Below are positions 24,115-31,216 of a stretch of 54,797 bases of DNA, piece after piece (position 1 is the stretch's first letter; every line of letters starts with the position of its first letter). Source of the stretch: Bacteroidota bacterium (lineage in GTDB: Bacteria; Bacteroidota; Bacteroidia; Chitinophagales; Chitinophagaceae); contig JAEZDC010000066.1 in NCBI GenBank assembly GCA_023429825.1, positions 1 to 54,797 of the forward strand. The letters run 5' to 3'. A program made the position numbers and the translations under genes. The notes beneath the pieces are model-generated. The model worked only from the letters and a program-made list of their open reading frames with translations. It was not told the DNA's origin and ran no database searches.

Positions 24115-25758
24115 ATGGCTAAACAACTCTTCTTCGACATCGATGCAAGAAATAAGATGAAGAAAGGTGTTGACACACTTGCTAACGCAGTGAAAGTAAC
24201 ACTCGGACCTAAGGGTCGTAACGTAGTTATTGAAAAGAAATTTGGTGCACCTTCTGTAACTAAAGATGGTGTTACCGTTGCTAAAGAAATAGAACTGGAA
24301 GATGCTATCGAGAACATGGGTGCGCAAATGGTGAAAGAAGTAGCATCTAAAACTGCAGACATTGCAGGTGATGGTACTACAACTGCAACTGTTCTCGCTC
24401 AATCTATCATTGGTGAAGGATTGAAGAACGTAGCAGCAGGTGCGAACCCGATGGACCTGAAAAGAGGTATCGACAAAGCTGTTGCTAAAGTTGTTGAGAA
24501 TCTTAAATCTCAATCTCAGACTGTGGGCGTTGATAGCAATAAGATCCAACAGGTGGCCGGTATCTCTGCTAACAACGACGAAGTGATCGGTAAACTGATC
24601 GCTGAAGCGTTTGCTAAAGTGGGTAAAGATGGCGTTATCACTGTTGAAGAAGCAAAAGGTACTGAAACTACTGTTGAAGTGGTTGAAGGTATGCAGTTCG
24701 ACAGAGGTTATATCTCTCCATACTTCGTTACCAACAGCGAAAAAATGGAAGCGGAATTACAGAATCCTTACATCCTGATCTACGATAAAAAGATCAGTAC
24801 CATGAAGGACATTCTTCCTATTCTTGAAAAAGTTGCGCAGCAAGGTGCTCCTTTGTTGATCATATCTGAAGACCTGGAAGGTGAAGCTCTGGCAACATTG
24901 GTAGTGAATAAGCTCCGCGGTACATTGAAAGTGGCTGCTGTTAAAGCACCTGGCTTTGGCGACAGGAGAAAAGAAATGTTGCAGGATATCGCTGTATTGA
25001 CAAAAGGTATCGTGATCAGCGAAGAGCAGGGTTACAAATTAGATAACGCTACTTTAGATTACTTAGGTAGAGCTGAAAGAGTGGTTATCGATAAAGACAA
25101 CACGATCGTTGTAAATGGTCGTGGAGCTAAAGAAGATATCACTGCAAGAGTGAACCAGATCAAAGCGCAGATTGAATCAACTACATCAGATTACGATAGA
25201 GAGAAGTTACAGGAGCGTCTGGCTAAATTAAGCGGTGGTGTTGCTGTATTGAATGTTGGTGCTGCTACTGAGGTTGAAATGAAAGAGAAGAAAGATCGTG
25301 TTGACGATGCTTTACACGCAACAAGAGCTGCTGTTGAAGAAGGAATCGTTCCTGGTGGTGGTACTGCTTTCATCCGTGCGATCGAAGCGATCGAAACACT
25401 GGAAGGTGCCAACATAGATGAAACAACTGGTATCAAGATCGTAAGAAGAGCATTGGAAGAGCCTGTTCGCCAGATCTCTGCTAACAGCGGAATCGATGGT
25501 TCTATCGTTGTTCAGAAGATCAAAGAAGGAAAAGGTGATTTCGGTTTCAATGCAAGAACAGAAACTTACGAGAAGATGTTCTCTGCAGGAATCATCGATC
25601 CAACTAAAGTTAGCCGTGTAGCTTTGGAAAATGCAGCTTCTATCGCAGGTATGTTGTTAACTACTGAGTGTGTAGTAGCTGATAAACCAGAGCCTAAGAC
25701 TGCAGCTGCAGGAATGCCGGGCGGTATGCCAGGTGGAATGGGCGGAATGGATTATTAA
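24115..25758 (+). CDS. groEL: Chaperonin GroEL
   Basis: 547-residue Hsp60, forming the double-ring folding chamber. Present are KVTLGPKGRNVVIEKKFG, the ATPase motif GDGTTTATVLAQSI, the apical-domain substrate region, and the flexible C-terminal Gly-Gly-Met repeat ending GGMGGMDY. Length and ends are normal. Expression is expected to be heat-inducible from the groES upstream region. A terminator hairpin lies 40 bases after the stop. Confidence 0.98.
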   Translation: MAKQLFFDIDARNKMKKGVDTLANAVKVTLGPKGRNVVIEKKFGAPSVTKDGVTVAKEIELEDAIENMGAQMVKEVASKTADIAGDGTTTATVLAQSIIGEGLKNVAAGANPMDLKRGIDKAVAKVVENLKSQSQTVGVDSNKIQQVAGISANNDEVIGKLIAEAFAKVGKDGVITVEEAKGTETTVEVVEGMQFDRGYISPYFVTNSEKMEAELQNPYILIYDKKISTMKDILPILEKVAQQGAPLLIISEDLEGEALATLVVNKLRGTLKVAAVKAPGFGDRRKEMLQDIAVLTKGIVISEEQGYKLDNATLDYLGRAERVVIDKDNTIVVNGRGAKEDITARVNQIKAQIESTTSDYDREKLQERLAKLSGGVAVLNVGAATEVEMKEKKDRVDDALHATRAAVEEGIVPGGGTAFIRAIEAIETLEGANIDETTGIKIVRRALEEPVRQISANSGIDGSIVVQKIKEGKGDFGFNARTETYEKMFSAGIIDPTKVSRVALENAASIAGMLLTTECVVADKPEPKTAAAGMPGGMPGGMGGMDY

Positions 25759-25797
25759 GATAGATGAGTGTTCGAAAGAATCTCATAAAGGATATAA

Positions 25798-25826
25798 GAA
25801 CCTCATCCAAAAGATGGGGTTCTTCG
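25798..25826 (+). terminator. Terminator after groEL
   Basis: Stem GAACCTCATC/GATGGGGTTC (one G-T pair) with a five-base loop, followed by TTCGTTT. Confidence 0.7.
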
Positions 25827-25873
25827 TTTGCTGTCTGTCACAATTACCATCAATTAAAAATGCGGAGGTACAA

Positions 25874-25957
25874 ATGCTGAAACATTTTTATCGGTTTATC
25901 AAAAAAGTATTCAGGAAAGATGATGACGTATTCGATGATCCTTTCATCATCTTATAA
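25874..25957 (+). CDS. Possible 27-residue basic/acidic peptide
   Basis: ATG at 25874 is preceded by a full Shine-Dalgarno (GGAGGT at 25864-25869, four-base spacer). The ORF encodes an amphipathic basic helix MLKHFYRFIKKVFRK followed by an acidic end DDDVFDDPFIIL, and a strong terminator begins 5 bases after its stop. An RBS, ORF and terminator in tight order between the groEL terminator and the next gene support a real small gene, possibly a membrane-associated peptide. No family is recognised and no promoter was identified. Confidence 0.45.
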   Translation: MLKHFYRFIKKVFRKDDDVFDDPFIIL

Positions 25958-25962
25958 AAGAA

Positions 25963-25988
25963 AGCTCCATCAAATGATGGAGCTTTTT
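25963..25988. terminator. Bidirectional terminator
   Basis: Near-perfect palindrome AGCTCCATCA-AA-TGATGGAGCT with A residues on the left and TTTTT on the right, so it can serve the small ORF and the convergent GH13 gene. Confidence 0.85.
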
Positions 25989-26016
25989 GTTTCCTGGGGG
26001 TATGGATCAAAACGGG

Positions 26017-27381
26017 CTATTTGTATTCGTATACTGCATAGCCCCAATCTGGTAAGCTTTTTTGACTGTCGGTACTCAAATGATCTGTATTACCTGTAAA
26101 TACATTTCGGGGCTCTCCATTCACTGAAGCATTTTTGAATTTGAATGTTTGGGGTGTTGGAGATAGATTTAAAACCACCACTACTTTGTTTCCATCCTTC
26201 TCCCGCATGAAAGCGTAGATATTGTTATCCATGTTCGTTTCAAGCTTCGTAAAAGAGGCATTGGCAGCTAAAGCCGGGTTGTTCTTTCTTAAATTAAGCA
26301 AGGTTTTATAGAAAGGCGCTCTTTTAAATTTAGAAAAAGTGATAGTGTCTTTGTAAAAGAAACTTACACTGTCTAAAAAAGGTTCTTCCTGCCCGCTATA
26401 TATCAACGGAACAGAGCCCTTGATCGTATGGGTAAGCACGGCAAATGGCGCATGTACATCGCCGGGCATCGTTTCATAGTCAGCTTTGTTCCAGCTATTC
26501 TCATCGTGGTTGCTGGTAAAATACATGCGCAAGGCATTGGTTGCATAACTCGTATCTACTTTGTATAAAATGCTGTCTATCGCAAAAGCAGGTCTTTCCC
26601 CTTTTGCTATTTGCTTCATCATATGAAATGCATCCCAGGTATATGATGCATCAAAACCCACATCGTGCATCCACGCATCATTGCTTTCTGCCAGCATGAA
26701 CACATTCTTTTCTTTCTTTAATTCTGAGATAGCCTTTGTCCAGAATTCTCTCGGCACCTCTCCTGCAACATCACATCTGAATCCATCTATATCAGTTTCC
26801 TTCACCCAGAATTTCATCGCATTGATCATGGTATCTACCAACGCAGGGTTTTTATAATTCAGCTTTCGCACATCTGTCCAGTCAAAAGGTGAAACGAATT
26901 TGCCATCAGTCCCCTTTACATAAAACTCAGGATGTTCTGTCAGCCACCTGTTATCTGCACCTGAGTGGTTTGGCACCCAGTCAATGATCACTTTGAAACC
27001 TTTATCATGTGCATTCTTAACCAAACTTTTCCAGTCATCCATTGTACCAAACTCGGGATTAACTGCTGTATAATCTGCCACTGCATAATAGCTACCCATC
27101 ACGCCTTTACGGTCTACCTTACTTATCGGGTGTATAGGCATGAACCATAACGTTTGTACGCCCATCTCTTTGAGGCGGTCTAAATGTTTCTCAAAAGCCG
27201 CGAAAGTTCCTTCTGGCGTGTATTGACGAACATTCACTTCATAGATATTTCCCTGCATGATCCAACCCGGGTGACCGTCAACGGCCACAGCATCTTCAGA
27301 GTCGGCAGCCTTATTGGTTCTGCAGGAAACAAATACAACGAGGGAGAGGAATATCAATAACCTGGATAATTGATTCTTCAT
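26017..27381 (-). CDS. GH13 alpha-amylase-family lipoprotein
   Basis: 454-residue lipoprotein (lipobox VFVSC, Cys20) with a complete GH13 barrel: region I DWVPNH (134-139), region II GFRCDVAGE with nucleophile Asp204, region III AESN with acid/base Glu232, and region IV NHDEN with Asp293. A C-terminal beta domain follows (NKVVVVLNLSPTPQTFKF). It should hydrolyse alpha-1,4-glucan oligosaccharides at the periplasm or cell surface. No SusC/SusD or regulator genes adjoin, so it is not part of a visible polysaccharide utilisation locus. It has a well-formed promoter. Confidence 0.92.
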   Translation of the reverse strand: MKNQLSRLLIFLSLVVFVSCRTNKAADSEDAVAVDGHPGWIMQGNIYEVNVRQYTPEGTFAAFEKHLDRLKEMGVQTLWFMPIHPISKVDRKGVMGSYYAVADYTAVNPEFGTMDDWKSLVKNAHDKGFKVIIDWVPNHSGADNRWLTEHPEFYVKGTDGKFVSPFDWTDVRKLNYKNPALVDTMINAMKFWVKETDIDGFRCDVAGEVPREFWTKAISELKKEKNVFMLAESNDAWMHDVGFDASYTWDAFHMMKQIAKGERPAFAIDSILYKVDTSYATNALRMYFTSNHDENSWNKADYETMPGDVHAPFAVLTHTIKGSVPLIYSGQEEPFLDSVSFFYKDTITFSKFKRAPFYKTLLNLRKNNPALAANASFTKLETNMDNNIYAFMREKDGNKVVVVLNLSPTPQTFKFKNASVNGEPRNVFTGNTDHLSTDSQKSLPDWGYAVYEYK

Positions 27382-27402
27382 GGCAATCGTTTTGGTACAT
27401 TA

Positions 27403-27433
27403 TAAATATAGAATAAGCTAAGTGTAAAACAAA
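27403..27433 (-). promoter_or_regulatory. Promoter of the GH13 gene
   Basis: On the minus strand TTTG (27433-27430), a 19-base spacer, then TATATTTA (27410-27403), one base from TAnnTTTG. Transcription would start about 15 bases before the ATG. Confidence 0.65.
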
Positions 27434-27626
27434 CACGAAAGGGGTTTAATTAAAAAAAATGACAACAATCATACGTAGTCTTAAAGTCAAAATACCTGCT
27501 CCTGCTTCCATTTTTCAAAATACCGTCTCAATTAGTAAAACGTCAGGTAATAATAACACTATGCTTATCTTGCTATCCACCATTATATTTTTACAGCTAT
27601 AATGGAGAACTTTTCAACTGCTTCAT

Positions 27627-28634
27627 ATGAAGAATACATTCTTAATTGCTGAGATCGGGCAGGCGCATGATGGAAGTGTTGGAATTGCGCACAGCTTTAT
27701 CGATGCTTTAGCAGGCACAGGGGTGCATGCCGTTAAATTTCAAATGCATATTGCAGAGGCGGAAAGCAGTGAATTTGAAAAATTCAGGGTAAAATTCAGC
27801 TATGCAGATAAAACCCGCTATGATTACTGGAAGAGAATGGAATTCTCCCAGGCAGAATGGGCAGAACTGAAACACCACTGCGAAGAAAAGGAAATGGAGT
27901 TCATTGCCTCTCCATTTTCTGTCAAAGCTGTTGAATGGTTAGAACAGTTAGCGGTGAAAAGATATAAAGTAGGTTCAGGAGAGGTAAGGAATTTCCTGAT
28001 GCTTGAAAAGATTGCTAGAACCGGTAAACCGATCATTATTTCTTCCGGGATGAGTGATTGGCAGGAACTGGATGCATGTATCGATTTCTTAAAACCTTAC
28101 GGCAACCATTTGTCTCTGCTACAATGTACTACTGCTTACCCTACATTACCCGGGCAATGGGGACTCTCGTTGATTGGGCAAATGAAACAACGCTATTCAT
28201 TACCCGTAGGTTACTCAGATCATTCGGCAGATATCTTTGCAGGTTTGGCTTCTGTTGCGTTAGGTGCAGAGATCCTGGAGTTTCATGTTATTTTCAGTCA
28301 TCAGATGTTTGGTCCTGATGCAAAAGCATCACTTACTATTGACCAGGTCAAAGATCTCGTTAGAGGTGTTAAAGCAATTGATTGTTCTTTAAACGCAAAT
28401 TATGGCAAGGACGATTCTGCAAACTTTAGCGAATTAAAAACCGTATTTGGTAATAGCCTTTCAGTAAATAAAGATGTGAAGAAAGGTGATACCATACGAA
28501 TTGAAGACCTGGAAAGTAAGAAGCCGGCTAATAAAGGCATCTCTACCAGTGAATATAGGTCGGTGATAGGCAAAAAGTGGAATAGTGATCTTCCTGCCCG
28601 TTCATTTATAACGTTTAATGATATTACGGAATGA
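27627..28634 (+). CDS. neuB: N-acetylneuraminate synthase-family enzyme (NeuB)
   Basis: Condenses phosphoenolpyruvate with an N-acylated mannosamine-type sugar to a nine-carbon nonulosonic acid. The 335 residues show the NeuB barrel (FLIAEIGQAHDGSVGIAHSF, then VHAVKFQMH, IASPFSVKAVEWL, YKVGSGEV, IISSGMSDWQEL, GYSDHS) and a C-terminal SAF/antifreeze-like domain (SVNKDVKKGDTIRIEDLESK) that caps the active site of the dimer partner. First gene of a neuB-neuC-neuA operon; its stop overlaps neuC by four bases. Whether the product is Neu5Ac, legionaminic or another nonulosonate cannot be fixed from sequence. Confidence 0.9.
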   Translation: MKNTFLIAEIGQAHDGSVGIAHSFIDALAGTGVHAVKFQMHIAEAESSEFEKFRVKFSYADKTRYDYWKRMEFSQAEWAELKHHCEEKEMEFIASPFSVKAVEWLEQLAVKRYKVGSGEVRNFLMLEKIARTGKPIIISSGMSDWQELDACIDFLKPYGNHLSLLQCTTAYPTLPGQWGLSLIGQMKQRYSLPVGYSDHSADIFAGLASVALGAEILEFHVIFSHQMFGPDAKASLTIDQVKDLVRGVKAIDCSLNANYGKDDSANFSELKTVFGNSLSVNKDVKKGDTIRIEDLESKKPANKGISTSEYRSVIGKKWNSDLPARSFITFNDITE

Positions 28635-29788
28635 GTAAGCGGAAAATATGTGTGGTTATCACTGCACGTCCCAGTTACAGCAGAGTTAAAACGGCTCTTG
28701 AGGCGATACAACACCACCCGGAACTTGAATTGCAGTTAGTTGTTTCAGCTTCTGCATTATTAGAAAGATACGGCTCTGCAGTAAACTATATTGAAAAAGA
28801 TGGTTTCTCAGTAAGTGCAAAAGTTTTTACTGTACTGGAAGGCGAGAATTTAACTGCAGCTGCAAAAACAACAGGCTTAGGTATCCTGGAATTATCCACT
28901 GTATTTAATAACCTGAAACCAGATATGGTTGTAACGATTGCCGACAGGTTCGAAACTATGGCTACAGCAATATCAGCTTCTTATATGAATATTCCGCTTG
29001 CACATATCCAGGGCGGTGAAATTACAGGCAACATTGATGAAAAGGTCAGGCACTCGATAAGCAAATTAAGCGACTACCATTTCGTGTCCTCTGAAAGCGC
29101 AAGGGAAAGATTGATAAAACTGGGCGAAAACCCGGAGTATATTTTTAACACTGGCTGCCCCTCCATAGACCTTGCATCTAAAGTAAAAGAAGATCCGGCG
29201 CTGGACTTCGATCCATATTTGAAATACGGAGGCGTAGGAAGCAAGCCCGATCTGGGTAACGGGTACATTGTAGTAATGCAACACCCTGTTACAAATGAAT
29301 ATAATGAATCCAGGAAGCACATTGAAGAAACCTTGTATGCGGTTGAAGATTCTACTAAACCAGTCTTGGTCTTTTGGCCAAACCTGGATGCAGGTGCCGA
29401 TGGAACTTCAAACGGCATAAGGTCGTATAGAGAAAATCATCAACCAAAGAATATGCAGTTCTTCAAAAATATGGAACCGCAGGACTTCCTCAGGTTATTA
29501 ATAAATGCTGACTGCTTAATAGGCAACTCCAGTGTAGGGATCAGGGAATGTGCATACCTGGGTATACCAGCGGTCAATATCGGCACCAGGCAAAATAAAC
29601 GGGAAAGAGGAAACAATGTGATCGATGTAAACTACGATCGTAACGAAATTGCAGAGGCAGTTCGCCAGGTATCTGTCAACAAGAGACCGGAACCTTCCAC
29701 AGTTTATGGAGGAGGAAATGCCGGTGAACAAATAGCTGGTCTACTATCTGCACTCCCACTCCAGTTTACTAAAACGATAACTTATTAG
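28631..29788 (+). CDS. neuC: UDP-N-acetylglucosamine 2-epimerase, hydrolysing (NeuC)
   Basis: Converts UDP-GlcNAc (or a related UDP-sugar) to free ManNAc-type sugar and UDP, supplying NeuB. The 385-residue GT-B-fold protein has ICVVITARPSYSRVK at the N terminus, VVTIADRFETMATAISA and PLAHIQGGEITGNIDEKVRHSISKLSDYHF, the segment typical of the hydrolysing type, and GNSSVGIRECAYLGIPAVNIGTRQ near the end for nucleotide binding. Overlaps neuB by four bases. Without the extra dehydratase and aminotransferase needed for legionaminic acid nearby, ManNAc is the simplest product. Confidence 0.9.
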   Translation: MSKRKICVVITARPSYSRVKTALEAIQHHPELELQLVVSASALLERYGSAVNYIEKDGFSVSAKVFTVLEGENLTAAAKTTGLGILELSTVFNNLKPDMVVTIADRFETMATAISASYMNIPLAHIQGGEITGNIDEKVRHSISKLSDYHFVSSESARERLIKLGENPEYIFNTGCPSIDLASKVKEDPALDFDPYLKYGGVGSKPDLGNGYIVVMQHPVTNEYNESRKHIEETLYAVEDSTKPVLVFWPNLDAGADGTSNGIRSYRENHQPKNMQFFKNMEPQDFLRLLINADCLIGNSSVGIRECAYLGIPAVNIGTRQNKRERGNNVIDVNYDRNEIAEAVRQVSVNKRPEPSTVYGGGNAGEQIAGLLSALPLQFTKTITY

Positions 29789-29801
29789 TCAAAAGATAGA
29801 G

Positions 29802-30506
29802 ATGCCAATGAAGATTGCAGCACTGATACCGGCAAGAAAAGGCTCGCAAGGCATACCCGGGAAGAATTCAAAGGTGTTAGGCGACAAACCGCTTATTGCC
29901 TATACTATTGAATCTGCATTGGCTTCAAAACATATAAGTAAAGTGATCATCAGTACAGATGATCCTTCAATAACTTGGATAGCAAAAAAATACTCGGTAG
30001 ACGTTCCTTTTGTAAGACCTGCACATTTGGCAACTGATGATGCGAAAACGGTTGATGTGGTATCGCATGCCCTGGAATGGTGCGATAACAACGGGATTCA
30101 TTTGGATGCAATTTGCCTCTTGCAACCTACTGCTCCTTTTAGAGAGGACGGATTCATTGATTCTTGTATTGAAACATTCCTTGATAGTGATGCGGACTCA
30201 CTGGTCAGCGTATTACCTGTTCCACATCAATTTAATGCACACTGGCTGTTTGAGCCAGGTGCAGATGGACTGCTGCATATTGCAACCGGTGAAGAAGTGA
30301 TCATTCCAAGAAGACAGGATCTGCCAGTCAATTATTATAGGGATGGAAGCGTATATATAACCAGGTCTCAGGTCATCAGGCAGCAAAGATCTTTGTACGG
30401 AAAAAAGATTATCTATCAGTTATCCAATCCGAAATATCACGTAAACCTGGATACACAAGAGGACTGGCAAAAGGCTGAAGCAATGCTTCCGCCTTTTATA
30501 AAGTGA
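29802..30506 (+). CDS. neuA: Acylneuraminate cytidylyltransferase (CMP-nonulosonate synthetase)
   Basis: Activates the nonulosonic acid as its CMP ester. The 234 residues carry the nucleotide-binding IPARKGSQGIPGKNSK loop, IISTDDPSI, LLQPTAPFRE and the C-terminal Asp in YHVNLDTQEDW. Start at 29802 (MPMKIAALIP) or 29808 two codons later. Thirteen bases follow neuC, so the three enzymes form one unit; no sialyltransferase, O-acetylase or uptake gene is present in the window, so the sugar must be used by genes elsewhere. Ends at a bidirectional terminator shared with tRNA-Leu. Confidence 0.9.
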   Translation: MPMKIAALIPARKGSQGIPGKNSKVLGDKPLIAYTIESALASKHISKVIISTDDPSITWIAKKYSVDVPFVRPAHLATDDAKTVDVVSHALEWCDNNGIHLDAICLLQPTAPFREDGFIDSCIETFLDSDADSLVSVLPVPHQFNAHWLFEPGADGLLHIATGEEVIIPRRQDLPVNYYRDGSVYITRSQVIRQQRSLYGKKIIYQLSNPKYHVNLDTQEDWQKAEAMLPPFIK

Positions 30507-30522
30507 TTGTTCCATAAAAACG

Positions 30523-30551
30523 AAAAGCTTTGATATCCGATCAAAGCTTTT
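30523..30551. terminator. Bidirectional terminator between neuA and tRNA-Leu
   Basis: Stem AAAAGCTTTGAT/ATCAAAGCTTTT with a five-base loop; the arms supply a T-run in either direction. Its right arm touches the encoded CCA end of the tRNA. Confidence 0.8.
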
Positions 30552-30637
30552 GGTGCCCAGGACTGGATTCGAACCAGCACATCCTTGCGAACGCTGCGAC
30601 CTGAACACAGTGCGTCTACCAATTTCGCCACCTGGGC
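30551..30637 (-). tRNA. tRNA-Leu (anticodon CAG)
   Basis: 87-base class II tRNA on the minus strand. Acceptor stem GCCCAGG/CCTGGGC with discriminator A and encoded CCA, D arm with GGTAGACGC, anticodon stem CTGTG/CGCAG around TTCAGGT (anticodon CAG), a variable stem (CGTTCGCAAGGATG region) and the T arm GCTGGTTCGAATCCAGT. The gene is intact, but its promoter is now about 320 bases away because of the inserted unit at its 5' end. Confidence 0.95.
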
Positions 30638-30638
30638 A

Positions 30639-30878
30639 TTAACGAGACAATGACTTCAAAAACTCCTTTCCAGAACCTGACTTCAGGTATTTTTCTTTAG
30701 TTCTGGCTTCTATCCTCGTCTCAAAACATTCTGTAAAGATCAACTTAAAAGGCCTATATGCTTTTGTAGACCTGTTCTCTCCATCATTATGCTGTTCTAT
30801 CCTTCGTTCTATATCATTCGTAAGGCCCACATAAATATAGTTCCTTAACTCACCTCTTATAGCATATACATAAAACAT
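30639..30878 (-). CDS. GIY-YIG nuclease domain protein
   Basis: 79-residue single-domain nuclease of the UvrC/YhbQ-like group. The first strand YVYAI (3-7) and second YIYVGLT (14-20) stand for the GIY and YIG motifs. RRIEQHN supplies the conserved Arg and His30, and EARTKEKYLKSGSG supplies the likely catalytic Glu62. It consists only of the catalytic domain, with no DNA-binding extension. Its stop codon lies one base from the tRNA-Leu 5' end, and the ORF fills nearly all of the inserted unit. It is probably transcribed from the tRNA promoter. Confidence 0.85.
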   Translation of the reverse strand: MFYVYAIRGELRNYIYVGLTNDIERRIEQHNDGENRSTKAYRPFKLIFTECFETRIEARTKEKYLKSGSGKEFLKSLSR

Positions 30879-30896
30879 GTGCGTATGTATACCAAT

Positions 30897-30916
30897 CCTG
30901 CCTGCCGGCAGGCAGG
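30897..30916. repeat. Perfect 20-bp GC-rich palindrome
   Basis: CCTGCCTGCCGGCAGGCAGG is fully self-complementary and touches the distal 14-bp repeat. Similar palindromes are, to my knowledge, dispersed in many Bacteroidota genomes (they read as PACRQAG when translated). In the transcript it would form a 10-bp stem just ahead of the nuclease start codon. Confidence 0.85.
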
Positions 30917-30930
30917 TTCGCCACCTGGGC
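30917..30930 (-). repeat. Duplicated 5' end of tRNA-Leu (14 bp)
   Basis: Identical to tRNA positions 1-14 at 30624-30637. It sits where the tRNA should begin relative to the promoter, about 19 bases from the likely transcription start. Confidence 0.8.
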
Positions 30931-30954
30931 CTAACAGGTTTTCCCGTAGGGTTG

Positions 30955-30986
30955 CAAATATAACAGGCTGGCTTTTCTCGCCCAAA
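30955..30986 (-). promoter_or_regulatory. tRNA-Leu promoter
   Basis: On the minus strand TTTG (30986-30983), a 20-base spacer, then TATATTTG (30962-30955), an exact Bacteroidota sigma-A-type match. It is directed at the duplicated tRNA fragment, then the nuclease gene, then the intact tRNA. Confidence 0.75.
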
Positions 30987-31216
30987 CAGAAATTAAACAT
31001 AAATCGAGCGCAAACGAATGGACAATTACTGCTTCTCTTTGGTTCCCTTATAATTACTTCATAACTACGTACTCCTTACTCCCTACATAAGTCATAATTA
31101 CAGCATGGTCACTCCCACCATAAGCCATGGTAAAGCCATGAATATCCCATGTATATACCATCGATATCCTATTAACTACCTATGTAAGGTTGAATGGATG
31201 AATTAAAGGGAAAGTA
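30987..31216. other. Intergenic region with no gene seen
   Basis: Between the tRNA promoter and the end of the LuxE-like gene. It shows only loosely repeated CCAT-containing words around 31105-31170 (AGCCATGGTAAAGCCATGAA and similar), no ORF and no clear hairpin. Confidence 0.4.

Larger units (their letters stand above)
30638..30916 (-). mobile_element. Candidate GIY-YIG nuclease element inserted at the tRNA-Leu 5' end
   Basis: This 279-bp unit is bounded by a 14-bp direct repeat: TTCGCCACCTGGGC at 30624-30637 (tRNA nucleotides 1-14 read on the minus strand) and again at 30917-30930. Removing the unit and one repeat would restore a normal gene, with a promoter, a leader of about 18-20 bases and tRNA-Leu. 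The unit holds one nuclease ORF and ends in a perfect 20-bp palindrome next to the second repeat. The repeat layout is seen in the sequence; mobility is inferred. There is no transposase gene and no inverted terminal repeats. Confidence 0.65.

Noticed and set aside
24117..24549. Minus-strand frames opposite groEL
   Set aside because: Shadow frames of a highly expressed gene with strong codon bias; no independent evidence.
30879..31064. Plus-strand frame starting near the tRNA-Leu promoter
   Set aside because: It translates the 20-bp palindrome and the tRNA fragment, which explain the open frame.
31100..31175. Repeated CCAT words suggestive of a short tandem repeat or CRISPR-like array
   Set aside because: Unit length and sequence are irregular and no conserved direct repeat with unique spacers is present.
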